In this document: one piece after another, positions 1-9,609 of the stretch | Numbering within the stretch: the stretch's first letter is position 1 | Layout: each line of letters starts with the position of its first letter | Assembly: GCF_009002475.1 (NCBI RefSeq) | Contig: NZ_AP019860.1 | Span: forward strand, 4,278,001-4,342,000 | DNA length: 64,000 nt | Direction of reading: 5' to 3' | DNA from: Candidatus Uabimicrobium amorphum | GTDB lineage: Bacteria; Planctomycetota; Uabimicrobiia; Uabimicrobiales; Uabimicrobiaceae | The notes under the pieces: generated by a model | What the model saw: only the letters and a program-made list of their open reading frames with translations | Databases searched by the model: none | Told to the model about the DNA's origin: nothing | Made by a program: the position numbers and the translations under genes

Positions 1-3000
1 AATCTTTGCTACCTCTTGTCAATCGTCTTGACGGTTTTACATCTGGTCACGAAAAAAAAGCGTATATCGAGATGTCGCATATTTTGCATAAAGCCATGGC
101 GAAAAAACCAGAAAACCGACTACAAAGTGCGACAGAACTTTCACAATTATTGCAAAAAGTATACAAAAGTTTAGAAGAGAATAAAACCACGGCGAAGTGG
201 AATGTACGCCAAAGTTTGAGTAACGAAGATGCGCGTGGTTTGAATAAACTTGCAAGCCAATCTCCACAAACAGTGAACAATAACGAATTAGCCGATAATA
301 GTCTATTTGCACACTACAAAATCTTGAAAAAGATCGGTGAAGGAGGCATGGGCTGCGTTTATAAAGCTTTGGATACGAGAAATAACAAGATCGTAGCTTT
401 AAAGATTCTTTTTACGTATTTAGTAGAACAAGAATCCTACAAAGAGCGCTTTTTACAAGAAGTGCGCATGACAAAAATGTTGTCGCACCCTAATATTGTG
501 AAGCTATTTGACTCAGGAAAGTTTAATAATATTTTGTATTTTACCATGCAGTGGGTTGATGGTGTTACTTTGTTAGAGTATGTGGAGCAAAAACAACCTG
601 ACATTGGACATTGCGTCGCTCTGGTACGCAAGATTCTTATGGCCATAGAACATGCACATAGTAAAGGTATTGTCCATCGCGATTTAAAGCCCTCAAACAT
701 CATGATTAGCAAAGATAACAAGGTCTTTATTATGGACTTTGGTTTGGCGAAAACACTCAGCTATAGTCAGCGTCTAACGGTAACAGGAACTGTTATTGGT
801 ACACCTCTATATATGTCTCCTGAACAAGCGTCCGGCTCAAAAAATATAGGCATCCAAAGTGACATTTATTCCTTGGGAACAATTTTATACGAAATGATCA
901 CTGGGCAACGTCCTTTTAACGCCCCAACAGCGTTGTTGTTATTGCAAAGAGTGATTAAAGCGCCCCCGAAGGCTCCCTCAAAGTTAAATCCTAAGATTCC
1001 GGCGAACTTAGACAAAATTTGTATGAAATCATTATTGAAGCAACCGCGAAATCGTTATGCTACGGCGGCGAAAATGGCCGAAGATCTTGCCAGTTTCGCT
1101 TCGGGAAAAGCTTTGCGTAGTACTAGTCGTACTGCCAAAACACGTCTTCAAAAAAATCGACCTAAAGCGAATACCAACAGTAACTCTATATGGTTGATTG
1201 TTTGTGGGGTTGTTGTTATTGTTGCTCTTCTCGGATGGGGAATTGTTGCGACCAGCTCACCTTCATGGAAGGAAGAATACAGGGAAGCACAGGATTATTT
1301 GGAACAACAACGTTTTGTGGCATCGTATCGTTTACACTTTTTGCTTTTGAATCAATATCCTGAAGAAACATTGTTACTTACTGGTTTTGTGGAAACTCTA
1401 CGTTTGTGGAGTGCAAAAGAATTGGGTGACAAAAATACCAAAGCTCTATCGGAAATTTCTCTTAAAATTGACCAAGCTTTTACACAATTTATGTTACCCG
1501 AGTATTTGAAGAGTGAGCTTGAAGAGTTGCAGAGAAAAATTAAGGCTAAGATGATCTCCATTGCAAAGGAACAACAAAAGAAACAAGAACAACAAAAAGA
1601 ACCGCAACCAGAAAAAGAGGAAACACTAACGACACCACCAGATTTTGAAGTGACTTTAAAACGTTTTCAACGTGAGATTCTTCGTCAACCTCCCCCAGTA
1701 CGCTGGGAACTTTGTGGAAATTTTATTTTGCGTTATCAAAATGCACCACCTGCTCTGATGGAACAGGTAAAAAAAATGCGAATGGAAATTGAGGAACAAA
1801 CTGTTGTTGCTTGCCAAGGGTGGCTATTGGCACTCCAACAAAAAAAGCTGCATAGTATTCCCATCCCATTGGGGGGGTGGCTCATTATTGCGCAAAAAAT
1901 GACGCGGGAAAATACACGTTTGCAAAAAATTGTTGCGCAGATCGACTCTATTTTACAGGAGAATAAAAAAGTAGTTGAAGACGTCAAGGTTCAAGAAGTC
2001 TCCCCTAAAAAGAATGTGCAAGAAATCGCGACTCAGTGGTATAAATTTAAAGACGAACAGTTGTTTTCTTTGTTAAGAAAACGTAGGTTTGACGATATAA
2101 TGACGCGTTTGGAATATTTTGTTGACGATTTAGAAAATTCTGAACTACGTAGTGAGATTAATGTTTTTTTACGAGAAGTTCAAGAAATTGAACAAGCGAT
2201 ACACAATATAAGAAAAAATACCAAATTGGGTTCTACAATAGCTGTTTCTCTCACCAATAAAAAATATATAAGAGGGCGCGTGGTCGCAATAGATGAGGAC
2301 AAATTGGTATTGAAAGACTATAAAAAGCGAACGCATGATATCGCATTTAATGAAATTAAGGCTCGTAGCTTGTCAAAAGTTACATCTTTAAAACCCGAGG
2401 GATTAGTTATTTTTTTAATTGCCGATGGCGAGTGGAAGCAAGCAAAACAATTGTTGAAGAAGGTTCCACAACAAAGACAAGAGGTCTACCAAAAGATAAT
2501 TGCAAGTAAAATACAGGATAGTGAAACTTCTATTTCCAAAGGTGTCAAAATTTTAGCTCCGAAAAATTTTACAAAAAAAGGCCGTTATCTTATTGAGGTA
2601 CCTAATAGAGTTTGGAAGATTACCCTAAAAGGAAAAGTCGACCGGAAAATTACACAACTTATCATTCAGAAGAAAGAAGTTACCTGGGATACAGAGAGAA
2701 ATTTTAGTTGTGTTGTCGAGTTACAGTGGGGTATGAATGATATTCGGTTGCAAGCGAAAGATGAAAAAGGGGAAAGTTTTTTTCGCAATTGGCGTGTTAA
2801 GAGAGCGGCTTCTAAAAACGAGACGACGCATCGTGGAAGTTGGGCGAGAACCGGTGTCTACGTTACACAAGGTTTGCCTAAACTGCGTGGGTTAAAATGG
2901 AAATTTAAAACTTCTGGCTACGTTACCGGTTCTCCCATGATAAGTGGTAATGTATTGTACATTGTCAACGGCAAGAGCTTTCTCGTAGCTTTGAATAAGT

Positions 3001-3833
3001 TCACGGGAGAAAAAATTTGGGATTTTGAGTTATCGAAAGATTCCTCCTCGCGAATTACTATTAGCGACGGAGTTGTATATGCAGGGGCAGCAGATCGTCG
3101 TTTGTATGCAGTTGATGCGAAAACGGGAACGGAAATTTGGTCTTTTCGTACAAAAAGAGGAATTCATGGGGCCCCCGTTGTGCATAATAACATTGTGTAT
3201 GTTGGTTCGGATCGTCTCTATGCTGTTCGTGCGAAAGACGGTAAAGAATTATGGACTTTTGAAAAGTCGCAGCGGATTATTGGGTCACCAGCTATGGCGA
3301 ATAATCGGTTGTTTGTTGCGGCAAGTGATAATAATAGAGTTTTTTGTGTGGAACTCGGTCGTCCAAAGGAGGTATGGACAGCCAAATTTGCCGAGTGGAA
3401 ATCACCCGGTTGCGCCGTGCAACGAAATGTGGTTTATTTTGGAGATGTAAAAGGGATACTGTATGCTGTTGACGTGCACAAAGGTAAAGAGATATGGCAG
3501 TATGAAGCCGGGGGAGGTATTTCTACAACACCTGCGATTCACAATAAAACGGTTTATTTTGGATCACGTAGCCATGACCTTTATGCGGTAAACGCAGCAA
3601 ACGGTAGACTACGTTGGAGTTTTTCTACACGAGGAATTGTTCGTAGTTCTCCATCAATTGTGGATGATATTATTTATTTTGGTAGTGATGACAATCATCT
3701 TTATGCCGTCACTGAAAGAGGAAAAGAAGCATGGAAATTTGAGACAAAGGGAGAAGTTGTCGGTGCTCCTCTAATTGAGGATGGTGTTGTGTATTTCGCG
3801 AGTTACGATAAGTATGTGTATGCGCTACACTAA
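1..3833 (+). CDS. Ser/Thr protein kinase (probable tandem kinase) with PQQ-like beta-propeller, 5' end outside window
   Basis: Membrane receptor-like kinase. The frame is open to the window edge (a TTG at 6 is only the first start-like codon), so the N-terminus is missing. Numbered from that TTG, residues 20-55 (KAMAKKPENRLQSATEL) look like the last helices of a first kinase domain. A complete second kinase follows at about 103-365, with glycine loop GEGGMGCVY, Lys133, HRD 224-226 and DFG Asp244. One membrane segment lies near 394-416. A Lys/Gln-rich coiled coil and an uncharacterised middle region follow. About 945-1275 holds repeated blades of the type xLYAVDAKTGxExW, a PQQ/quinoprotein-like propeller predicted to be extracytoplasmic. 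The next kinase gene starts 39 nt downstream. Kinase call is secure; the tandem arrangement is inferred. Confidence 0.9.
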   Translation, partial: SLLPLVNRLDGFTSGHEKKAYIEMSHILHKAMAKKPENRLQSATELSQLLQKVYKSLEENKTTAKWNVRQSLSNEDARGLNKLASQSPQTVNNNELADNSLFAHYKILKKIGEGGMGCVYKALDTRNNKIVALKILFTYLVEQESYKERFLQEVRMTKMLSHPNIVKLFDSGKFNNILYFTMQWVDGVTLLEYVEQKQPDIGHCVALVRKILMAIEHAHSKGIVHRDLKPSNIMISKDNKVFIMDFGLAKTLSYSQRLTVTGTVIGTPLYMSPEQASGSKNIGIQSDIYSLGTILYEMITGQRPFNAPTALLLLQRVIKAPPKAPSKLNPKIPANLDKICMKSLLKQPRNRYATAAKMAEDLASFASGKALRSTSRTAKTRLQKNRPKANTNSNSIWLIVCGVVVIVALLGWGIVATSSPSWKEEYREAQDYLEQQRFVASYRLHFLLLNQYPEETLLLTGFVETLRLWSAKELGDKNTKALSEISLKIDQAFTQFMLPEYLKSELEELQRKIKAKMISIAKEQQKKQEQQKEPQPEKEETLTTPPDFEVTLKRFQREILRQPPPVRWELCGNFILRYQNAPPALMEQVKKMRMEIEEQTVVACQGWLLALQQKKLHSIPIPLGGWLIIAQKMTRENTRLQKIVAQIDSILQENKKVVEDVKVQEVSPKKNVQEIATQWYKFKDEQLFSLLRKRRFDDIMTRLEYFVDDLENSELRSEINVFLREVQEIEQAIHNIRKNTKLGSTIAVSLTNKKYIRGRVVAIDEDKLVLKDYKKRTHDIAFNEIKARSLSKVTSLKPEGLVIFLIADGEWKQAKQLLKKVPQQRQEVYQKIIASKIQDSETSISKGVKILAPKNFTKKGRYLIEVPNRVWKITLKGKVDRKITQLIIQKKEVTWDTERNFSCVVELQWGMNDIRLQAKDEKGESFFRNWRVKRAASKNETTHRGSWARTGVYVTQGLPKLRGLKWKFKTSGYVTGSPMISGNVLYIVNGKSFLVALNKFTGEKIWDFELSKDSSSRITISDGVVYAGAADRRLYAVDAKTGTEIWSFRTKRGIHGAPVVHNNIVYVGSDRLYAVRAKDGKELWTFEKSQRIIGSPAMANNRLFVAASDNNRVFCVELGRPKEVWTAKFAEWKSPGCAVQRNVVYFGDVKGILYAVDVHKGKEIWQYEAGGGISTTPAIHNKTVYFGSRSHDLYAVNAANGRLRWSFSTRGIVRSSPSIVDDIIYFGSDDNHLYAVTERGKEAWKFETKGEVVGAPLIEDGVVYFASYDKYVYALH

Positions 3834-3872
3834 AAACATTTGTTGTGGTTCTATTTCTAACGGGAGAATGTA

Positions 3873-5564
3873 ATGATGCAAAATCCTGAAGAGGAAAATT
3901 TGCGTAAATCTACATCACAGCAAATGATGTTTGGACATTATGTGTTGCAAAAAGAATTAGGACGCGGCGGAATGGGTGTTGTGTATAAGGCGTTTGATAC
4001 ACAATTGCAACGTGACGTTGCTTTGAAGTTCATGATGCCTGGAACGATGAAAGGTCAAAAAAGGTTTCTTGTGGAATCTACGGTGATGGCCAAATTAAAT
4101 CACCCCAATATTGTACGCTTTTATGAATTTCATGAAAAACCACGGCCATATTTTGTGATGGAATATGTTGAAGGTGAAACGTTAGCAGATCTTATTAAAC
4201 AGCAACGAATACATTCTGATCATTTGTTATCGTTAATGATCGATGTGTGTAACGCCATGGCCCACGCACATCAACACAATGTTTTGCATCGCGACCTTAA
4301 GCCGTCGAATATTATCATTACGAGTGAGGGAAAACCAAAAATCATGGATTTTGGCCTCGCAAAATTATCCAATGATTATGAACGCGACTTGTCGAAAGCC
4401 GGTGATATTGTTGGCACGGTGTTGTACATGGCCCCCGAGCAGGTGAAAGGAAAAGCGGGCAAACAAAGTGACATCTATGCGATTGGTGCGACAATCTACG
4501 AAGCGTTGACTTCGCAACCGTTGTTTGCGAGTGACAATCAAATGAATTTACTTTTTCATATTCTTCACGACATTCCCATTACACCACGCAAAATTAATTC
4601 CCAAATTTCTCCTTATTTTGAGGCTATTTGCCTTAAGTGTTTGGCAAAAAATCCACGAAAACGCTATGACAATTTTCGTCAGCTTGTTCATGAACTAAAA
4701 AGTCTCCGAGATAAAAAACCCATAAGAGCGAAAAAATACAGTTTCTGGGATACGACAAACCATTTTGTGGGTAAACATAAATGGCTTATTCTAGTCCTAT
4801 GTTCAGTCGTTGTCACTGTAACAATAGCTGTTACACAGTATCTGAATGATCGAGTGGATAACGAGAAAAAACAGGCATTGGAAAAACATCTCGAAAATGT
4901 ACAGAGATATGCAAACCAAAATAATTTTCGTGCGGTTATAAAGAGTTGTGATAAAGCAATAACAATTGCACCAAGCAGAGTAGATTTATATGTGGCCAGA
5001 GGTATCGCATTTTTTAGTCTTGGAGAGTATGACTCTGCGATTCTCGATTATGGTGTCGTAATTAAGTTAAATCCAAATGTACCACGAATATATTTTTTAA
5101 AGGCGGAGTGTCACTTCAGAAAAAACGAATATGATATTGCGGCTCCTTTGTATCAAAACGCTATTGATTTAAATGTAAAGGGACGTAAAGGTTACTGTTA
5201 TTTCAGATTAGGGCAAATTTTTGAAAGTCGCCAGCAGCATATAAAGGCTTTGCAGTACTATAACAAAGCCATTGCACTTTCTTTTGTACATCCGCAATTA
5301 TTTCATCATCGCGGTCGCTTATATTATTTCCAAAAAAAATATGCTATGGCACTAAGAGACTACAATAAGGCGATGAGTTTATACCCTAACAATGCGGTGC
5401 TGATTGCTGGACGAGCGGATATTTATTTTGCTCAACAAAAATTCCATAAAGCTGTCGATGAGTGGAAAAAATCTTTGGAAATAAAAGGTGTTGATTCGTT
5501 GCCCCCCCAAAGCCGTAATAATGTAAAACTACGCATTAAAATTGCGAAGAGGCGCTTAAAATAA
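3873..5564 (+). CDS. Ser/Thr protein kinase with TPR repeats
   Basis: Hanks-type kinase (563 aa). Kinase domain about residues 22-285 with GRGGMGVVY, VAIK-type Lys52, HRD 139-141 and DFG Asp159, so all catalytic residues are present. A single membrane helix lies near 304-325 (WLILVLCSVVVTVTIAV). Residues about 335-550 are TPR repeats with the usual A.. Y...G.. Y..A..DY..A pattern. TPRs normally bind partner proteins; here they would sit on the far side of the membrane from the kinase. The ATG at 3873 has a GGGAG Shine-Dalgarno 6-7 nt upstream; a second ATG follows at once. It lies 39 nt after the preceding kinase gene, so the two are probably co-transcribed. Confidence 0.93.
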   Translation: MMQNPEEENLRKSTSQQMMFGHYVLQKELGRGGMGVVYKAFDTQLQRDVALKFMMPGTMKGQKRFLVESTVMAKLNHPNIVRFYEFHEKPRPYFVMEYVEGETLADLIKQQRIHSDHLLSLMIDVCNAMAHAHQHNVLHRDLKPSNIIITSEGKPKIMDFGLAKLSNDYERDLSKAGDIVGTVLYMAPEQVKGKAGKQSDIYAIGATIYEALTSQPLFASDNQMNLLFHILHDIPITPRKINSQISPYFEAICLKCLAKNPRKRYDNFRQLVHELKSLRDKKPIRAKKYSFWDTTNHFVGKHKWLILVLCSVVVTVTIAVTQYLNDRVDNEKKQALEKHLENVQRYANQNNFRAVIKSCDKAITIAPSRVDLYVARGIAFFSLGEYDSAILDYGVVIKLNPNVPRIYFLKAECHFRKNEYDIAAPLYQNAIDLNVKGRKGYCYFRLGQIFESRQQHIKALQYYNKAIALSFVHPQLFHHRGRLYYFQKKYAMALRDYNKAMSLYPNNAVLIAGRADIYFAQQKFHKAVDEWKKSLEIKGVDSLPPQSRNNVKLRIKIAKRRLK

Positions 5565-5631
5565 TATTGCAACTAATTACCTAACTAAATTCACTTGCAA
5601 TATGATCATTTGTTTTCATACGCAAAGTATG
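5564..5631. terminator. Possible terminator hairpins between convergent kinase genes
   Basis: The gap between two convergent genes holds an inverted repeat (atattgcaa at 5564-5572, ttgcaatat at 5595-5603) and a small hairpin (catac-gcaaa-gtatg, 5617-5631). Neither has a strong U-run, so termination is only suggested. Confidence 0.3.
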
Positions 5632-5636
5632 TTTAC

Positions 5637-7910
5637 CTAATAAATGATTTGGCAGTATGGCATTAGGTTTTGCAATTGGTAAAAACCCGATGGGGTTATT
5701 TTTGTGCGCAAAATTTTCAGTCGTTTTAATGATTTCAAAGATGAAAGAATCGGTATACTTTTATCGGAAATTTGCGTACCTTCCAAATTTATTTCCACTA
5801 GGCTACTACTGATATTCTTTAAGTAATGAGCATGTTGATCTGTAATATTGGTTTCGTCTAGATCGATCTCTCGTAGATGAGGGTTTGTCAAATACTGTAA
5901 GCCTTCTCCGGTTATTTTTGTACCTTCTATGTCTAAGAGCTTTAGATTTTTTAGAGTGGCTACATATTTTAATACGGCGTTTCCCACACGAGTTTCCTGT
6001 AAATCCAACGCGATGATGTAAGGGGCATTTTGTATATAACGTAGGTCATCGTCCTTCACCGTGGTGTTGCGAAAACTCAAAAAAATGGGTCTTGTCTGGT
6101 GACGAATTTCTTGCAAAGCAGGCGCTATTTTTTTGACGCTTATTTTTACATATCGTTGTTTGTCATTGTATTTGACAATATCTTGTAGTTTGAGATTTTT
6201 TGAGGGTTGCTCTTGTGGAGTTTTTTGTGCTTTTTGTTGCGCTAGTTGTTCCTTGAGCCTTTGTTGCTCTTTTGCGGCTTTTTCTTTCTGTTTTTTGAGT
6301 TGTTGTTGAAACTTGATTTTTTGTTTTTCGAGTTTTTGTTGTGCAAGCTTTGTCTGGTTAACAGATGGGGTGTTGTTCTGGGAAATATAGAATGTCAAAA
6401 ATAAGAGAAATACTGCTGTACATACTGAAATAATGACTGTCGTATTGTTTTTTTTCTGAGTCGTTTTTTGACGTTGATTTGTACGTAGTGTACTCGTCTT
6501 TCGCGCGGGACGAATAGAAGTCTTTTGTAGTTTTCCCTCATTTACATTTCTTCGCTTACCTTTGTTGCCGTTGGTATTTCGCATATCAGGAAAAGAGACA
6601 TTCGCGGTTGTTTTTCCATGAGTCATGAAATAATCAATGCCTGTCATAAATTCATCTGCTGTTTGGTAGCGTTCTTCTCGATTGAGAGCCATCGCTTTTA
6701 AACAAATTTTTTCTACCGCCGCGGGTATTTCAGGATTTACTTCTCGTGGACGTAAATATTTTTGTTGGGTGATTTTGTAAATAACTTGTCCTAAACGTTC
6801 ACCATCAATAGCTGGTTGACCGGTTAGCATTTCGTAAAAAATGGTACCCAATGCGTAAATGTCCGCTCGATGATCCACTTCTTCAGTTTCTGCTTGCTCT
6901 GGAGCCATATAACGCGGACTACCAAGAAGTTGACCGGTAACGGTAATTTGTTCGGTGGTTTGTCTTTCTAGTTGTTTTGCTAATCCAAAATCCATGACGA
7001 TAGGACGTAATGTTTCATCTTCTAAAAGGATGTTTGCTGGCTTTAGATCACGATGGATTACTTGGTGATTATGGGCGTAAGCAACTGCGGAAAGAATAGG
7101 CTTGATGATCGTTACTATTTGAGGAAAAGATAGTCTTTTGTGTTGCAATACCTCCGACAACGTTTTGCCTTGAATGAAGTCCATTACGATGTAGTCCAGT
7201 TGTCCTTCACTTTGAATATCGTGAATGGGAATGATATTGGGATGTTGCATTTTTGCCGTGAGTTTAGCTTCGATCAAAAAGCGTTTACGCGCTATTTCTT
7301 CTTGCCCCAACATGACTTTAATGGCGACAATTCTTTCCAAGTTTTGATGATATGCCTTGAAAACTTTTCCCATTCCTCCCGCACCAATGGTTTCCAGTAT
7401 TTTGTAGTCTCCCAATATTTTGGGAATGCCGTCTATTTTTTGTGGTTCCGATTCACTACGCGTCGATGTTCCCTTACGCGTATCGTTAGAAATAATGGGT
7501 TGAGAAGGTGCATTTGGCGCTTTGCCGAGCATAAAATCCAAAATTTTCATTTCCTCAACAGTGAGAATTTGTTGTATGTGTGGTGTTATCTGTAGAAAAG
7601 AAGGATGTTGGGCAATTTTTTTTTCAAAGTCACCGAATTGCGGTGGTTGGTTATTTTTTGCATTTTGTAGATCATGATTAAAAATTTTGTCTATCACTGT
7701 TGGTTGTACAACAGAAAGTTTTCTAATTTCAGATAAAAAAATGTATTTGATAAAAAATAATCGCAAAAGATTAAGTTGTTGTCCTGTCAGTTTTTTTGCC
7801 AGGTATTCTTCAAGGCTCATCTTTAAAGATGATATATTTTGTATGTCTGTGTGGGTCATGTAACCTAAAACTTTTACACAGTTTTGCAAACTCTGTTGAC
7901 GGTAAATCAT
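5637..7910 (-). CDS. Ser/Thr protein kinase with C-terminal leucine-rich repeats
   Basis: 757-aa receptor-like kinase. Residues 1-150 are an uncharacterised, mostly helical region. The kinase domain (about 165-430) has GAGGMGKVF, Lys198, HRD 286-288 and DFG Asp307 (MDFGLAK). A membrane helix near 489-512 (TVIISVCTAVFLLFLTFYIS) is followed by a Lys/Gln/Glu-rich coiled coil (about 515-575). Residues about 625-757 are leucine-rich repeats of the LxxLDLxxTxIT type, common in planctomycete proteins. ATG at 7908-7910 is preceded by AGAGAA. The likely topology is cytoplasmic kinase and external LRR sensor. It converges on the upstream kinase pair and stands alone. Confidence 0.93.
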   Translation of the reverse strand: MIYRQQSLQNCVKVLGYMTHTDIQNISSLKMSLEEYLAKKLTGQQLNLLRLFFIKYIFLSEIRKLSVVQPTVIDKIFNHDLQNAKNNQPPQFGDFEKKIAQHPSFLQITPHIQQILTVEEMKILDFMLGKAPNAPSQPIISNDTRKGTSTRSESEPQKIDGIPKILGDYKILETIGAGGMGKVFKAYHQNLERIVAIKVMLGQEEIARKRFLIEAKLTAKMQHPNIIPIHDIQSEGQLDYIVMDFIQGKTLSEVLQHKRLSFPQIVTIIKPILSAVAYAHNHQVIHRDLKPANILLEDETLRPIVMDFGLAKQLERQTTEQITVTGQLLGSPRYMAPEQAETEEVDHRADIYALGTIFYEMLTGQPAIDGERLGQVIYKITQQKYLRPREVNPEIPAAVEKICLKAMALNREERYQTADEFMTGIDYFMTHGKTTANVSFPDMRNTNGNKGKRRNVNEGKLQKTSIRPARKTSTLRTNQRQKTTQKKNNTTVIISVCTAVFLLFLTFYISQNNTPSVNQTKLAQQKLEKQKIKFQQQLKKQKEKAAKEQQRLKEQLAQQKAQKTPQEQPSKNLKLQDIVKYNDKQRYVKISVKKIAPALQEIRHQTRPIFLSFRNTTVKDDDLRYIQNAPYIIALDLQETRVGNAVLKYVATLKNLKLLDIEGTKITGEGLQYLTNPHLREIDLDETNITDQHAHYLKNISSSLVEINLEGTQISDKSIPILSSLKSLKRLKILRTKITPSGFYQLQNLMPYCQIIY

Positions 7911-8000
7911 CGGTTTCTCTGTATTTTATGGAATTTGTATTATTACCAATAAAGCTTAGATTACGATACTGTAATTACTTTTTGTTTGCAATATAAAACT

Positions 8001-8026
8001 TGTAGGGCGGATGAATGTCCGCCCTA
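8001..8026. repeat. Short GC-rich hairpin repeat (GGGCGGA/TCCGCCC family)
   Basis: A palindrome with arms tagggcgga and tccgccta-like sequence (core gggcgga ... tccgccc). The same core occurs in longer copies at 27567-27613 and 43392-43438. It is GC-rich in an AT-rich gap, so it is probably a dispersed repeat that can also act as a terminator. Confidence 0.55.
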
Positions 8027-8035
8027 AACGCATGA

Positions 8036-8971
8036 CTAATCGAATATTTGTATTTTTAAGTTTGCCGCGAATTTTTTGATATCGTCGCGTAGCGATTTTT
8101 CCGGTAGTTCTTGGTCTTTTTTTCCTGTACCCCAGTAGAGATTTTCTCCTTCGGGTAGTCTCTGTAGTACATCTTTAAAAGCTTTTACTCCCACAACTGT
8201 AATTTTTACCCAACCATTTTCTATTTTCTCGCCTACAGGCGATATTTCATCAAAAGTTTTTATGCGGTTGGTTCCAGTAATTAAGCAAAAATACCATTTG
8301 TTTTGTTGTTGCCAACTGTAGAGCTCGTAGCCTTTAAACGATTTGGCGAGTTTTTCAGGCATGTAGTTTGTTGTTTCTTTCATTGCCCATATTCCATATA
8401 CGCGAATGCCTTTTCCTGCACCAGGCCCTTTCATTCCGATAGGACGTTGTGACATCGGATGAACTTTTGCGGGTTTGGGACGGTGTGGAGCACCGATTAT
8501 CTTTACTTTTTTGCGGTGAAATTTTTTGATTTTTTCAAAGGAAACTTTCGCCGATGAACGCAGAAAACGACCAGGTAAATCTTGGGGGGTTTCATTACTT
8601 ATGTCTAGGACACAATAATCACTTCCACCTGCCTGCCACGACTCAAGGCTTTTGCTCCATGGTTTGTGAATGACAGTACCATATGCCACAATTAATTTTT
8701 CCCAACCGCGATCATCTGGTGATAGATGTCCTTTTACTCCGTTAGAACATTCGATAAGAAGAGTGTTATCTTTACTATTAATGATTTTAAAAATGGTTCC
8801 TTCAGGAATAGACAACAAAGGGGCTTTTGGTTTCATAAATGGTAAATAGGAAACCTCTTTTGTTGTGATATGTGTGAAGTCTGTAAGTCTATTCGCCAGT
8901 GCTTTTTGTTCTTGGCTGTACACAACACTTATCCATAAGCAAGTTAACAAATATAATATTTTGTTTTTCAT
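8036..8971 (-). CDS. Secreted protein of unknown function
   Basis: I do not recognise the family. The open frame extends upstream to 9097, but ATG at 8969-8971 is chosen: it is preceded by AGGATG and starts a clear signal peptide (MKNKILYLLTCLWISVVYSQ). This gives 311 aa. The first part (to about residue 120) has an SH3-like feel (IPEGTIFKIINSKDNTLLIE), followed by a possible OB-like stretch (KKVKIIGAP). The C-terminal half has paired beta strands ending in KIQIF. No catalytic motif is visible. It is probably exported and acts in the envelope or outside. It lies 125 nt before the LRR kinase on the same strand, with a repeat hairpin between them. Confidence 0.7.
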   Translation of the reverse strand: MKNKILYLLTCLWISVVYSQEQKALANRLTDFTHITTKEVSYLPFMKPKAPLLSIPEGTIFKIINSKDNTLLIECSNGVKGHLSPDDRGWEKLIVAYGTVIHKPWSKSLESWQAGGSDYCVLDISNETPQDLPGRFLRSSAKVSFEKIKKFHRKKVKIIGAPHRPKPAKVHPMSQRPIGMKGPGAGKGIRVYGIWAMKETTNYMPEKLAKSFKGYELYSWQQQNKWYFCLITGTNRIKTFDEISPVGEKIENGWVKITVVGVKAFKDVLQRLPEGENLYWGTGKKDQELPEKSLRDDIKKFAANLKIQIFD

Positions 8972-9025
8972 AGCTAACATCCTAAAAAATGTAAAAAACA
9001 TCGGTATGGTTTTCCGCCAACAATT

Positions 9026-9057
9026 AATGTTCCAAAGCACTAGTACTTTGGAACATT
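9026..9057. repeat. 32-bp near-perfect palindrome
   Basis: Arms aatgttccaaag and ctttggaacatt are exact reverse complements over 12 bp around an actagt core. The left arm and core (about 22 bp from 9022) recur in the same orientation at 9345-9366 with a few changes, so the pair may flank a small insertion unit. Confidence 0.7.
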
Positions 9058-9102
9058 GAAATTTAGCTAATCCTGAAGTATAGGAAATCACTAGCATGCG
9101 AT

Positions 9103-9147
9103 GCCCTCCCGCCGGCTAATCGCCGGCTGCCCTCCCATAGGGAGGGC
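9103..9147. repeat. REP-like double hairpin, copy A
   Basis: Two adjacent hairpins: gccggc ... gccggc (9111-9127) and gccctccc-ata-gggagggc (9129-9147). The arrangement and sequence match, in reverse complement, the element at 9261-9304. Much more GC-rich than its surroundings. Confidence 0.65.
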
Positions 9148-9260
9148 TTATGTATAGCACTTCGTAAAAGAAAAAACGACATGTTGGTAAGTAATCTATA
9201 CCATGTGTAAGTGGTTCGAACTAACGTTGCGTTTTTTCAACACTTTTTGATATACGTAAA

Positions 9261-9304
9261 CTCCCCCAGTGGGGGAGTAATCGGCGAAGCCGATTGTGGG
9301 GGCA
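9261..9304. repeat. REP-like double hairpin, copy B (inverted relative to A)
   Basis: Two adjacent hairpins: ctccccc-agt-gggggag (9261-9277) and aatcggc-gaa-gccgatt (9279-9294), followed by gtgggggcac. Read on the other strand this aligns with copy A hairpin for hairpin. A head-to-head REP pair (BIME-like) is the simplest reading. Confidence 0.65.
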
Positions 9305-9609
9305 CCAAATACCAGAGAATATCTATACTTAGGCAACTTTCACAAATTAATACTCCAAAGTACTAGTTGTTCTAATATAACAAAATTAACAATGAACTGT
9401 TGTAACAAGTTTGTAAAACGAATACACAATGGCCAATTTATTGACCATTAGAAAAAATTATACTTATTTATAATGTAATATAATTTTACTTATGGTGAAT
9501 ATCGGAGATAATGTAAATAACTTAATTTGAAATACCCGAGTCATTATTGATGACGCTTATTTAAACTATTACAATAAAATGGATGTATTTATTTTGTGAG
9601 GGAAAGTGG

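Larger units (their letters stand above)
8972..9609. other. Repeat-rich non-coding region
   Basis: About 640 bp without a convincing gene between two divergent genes. It holds a 32-bp near-perfect palindrome (9026-9057), two REP-like double hairpins in opposite orientation (9103-9147 and 9261-9304), and a partial second copy of the palindrome arm (9345-9366). A 22-bp inverted repeat (aatggccaat at 9428-9437, attgaccatt at 9440-9449) could be an operator for the gene at 9610. The rest is AT-rich and presumably holds both promoters, which I cannot place with confidence. Confidence 0.6.

Noticed and set aside
3025..3450. Plus-strand frame inside the PQQ-propeller kinase gene
   Set aside because: Out-of-frame shadow of a clearly coding beta-propeller region; no ribosome site and no protein features.
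9208..9240. Possible tRNA T-arm (ggttcgaact)
   Set aside because: The flanking bases do not form the 5-bp T stem and no acceptor stem, anticodon arm or D arm is present.
9241..9310. CRISPR-like short repeats
   Set aside because: There are only two palindromic units in opposite orientation, with no regular spacers and no cas genes.
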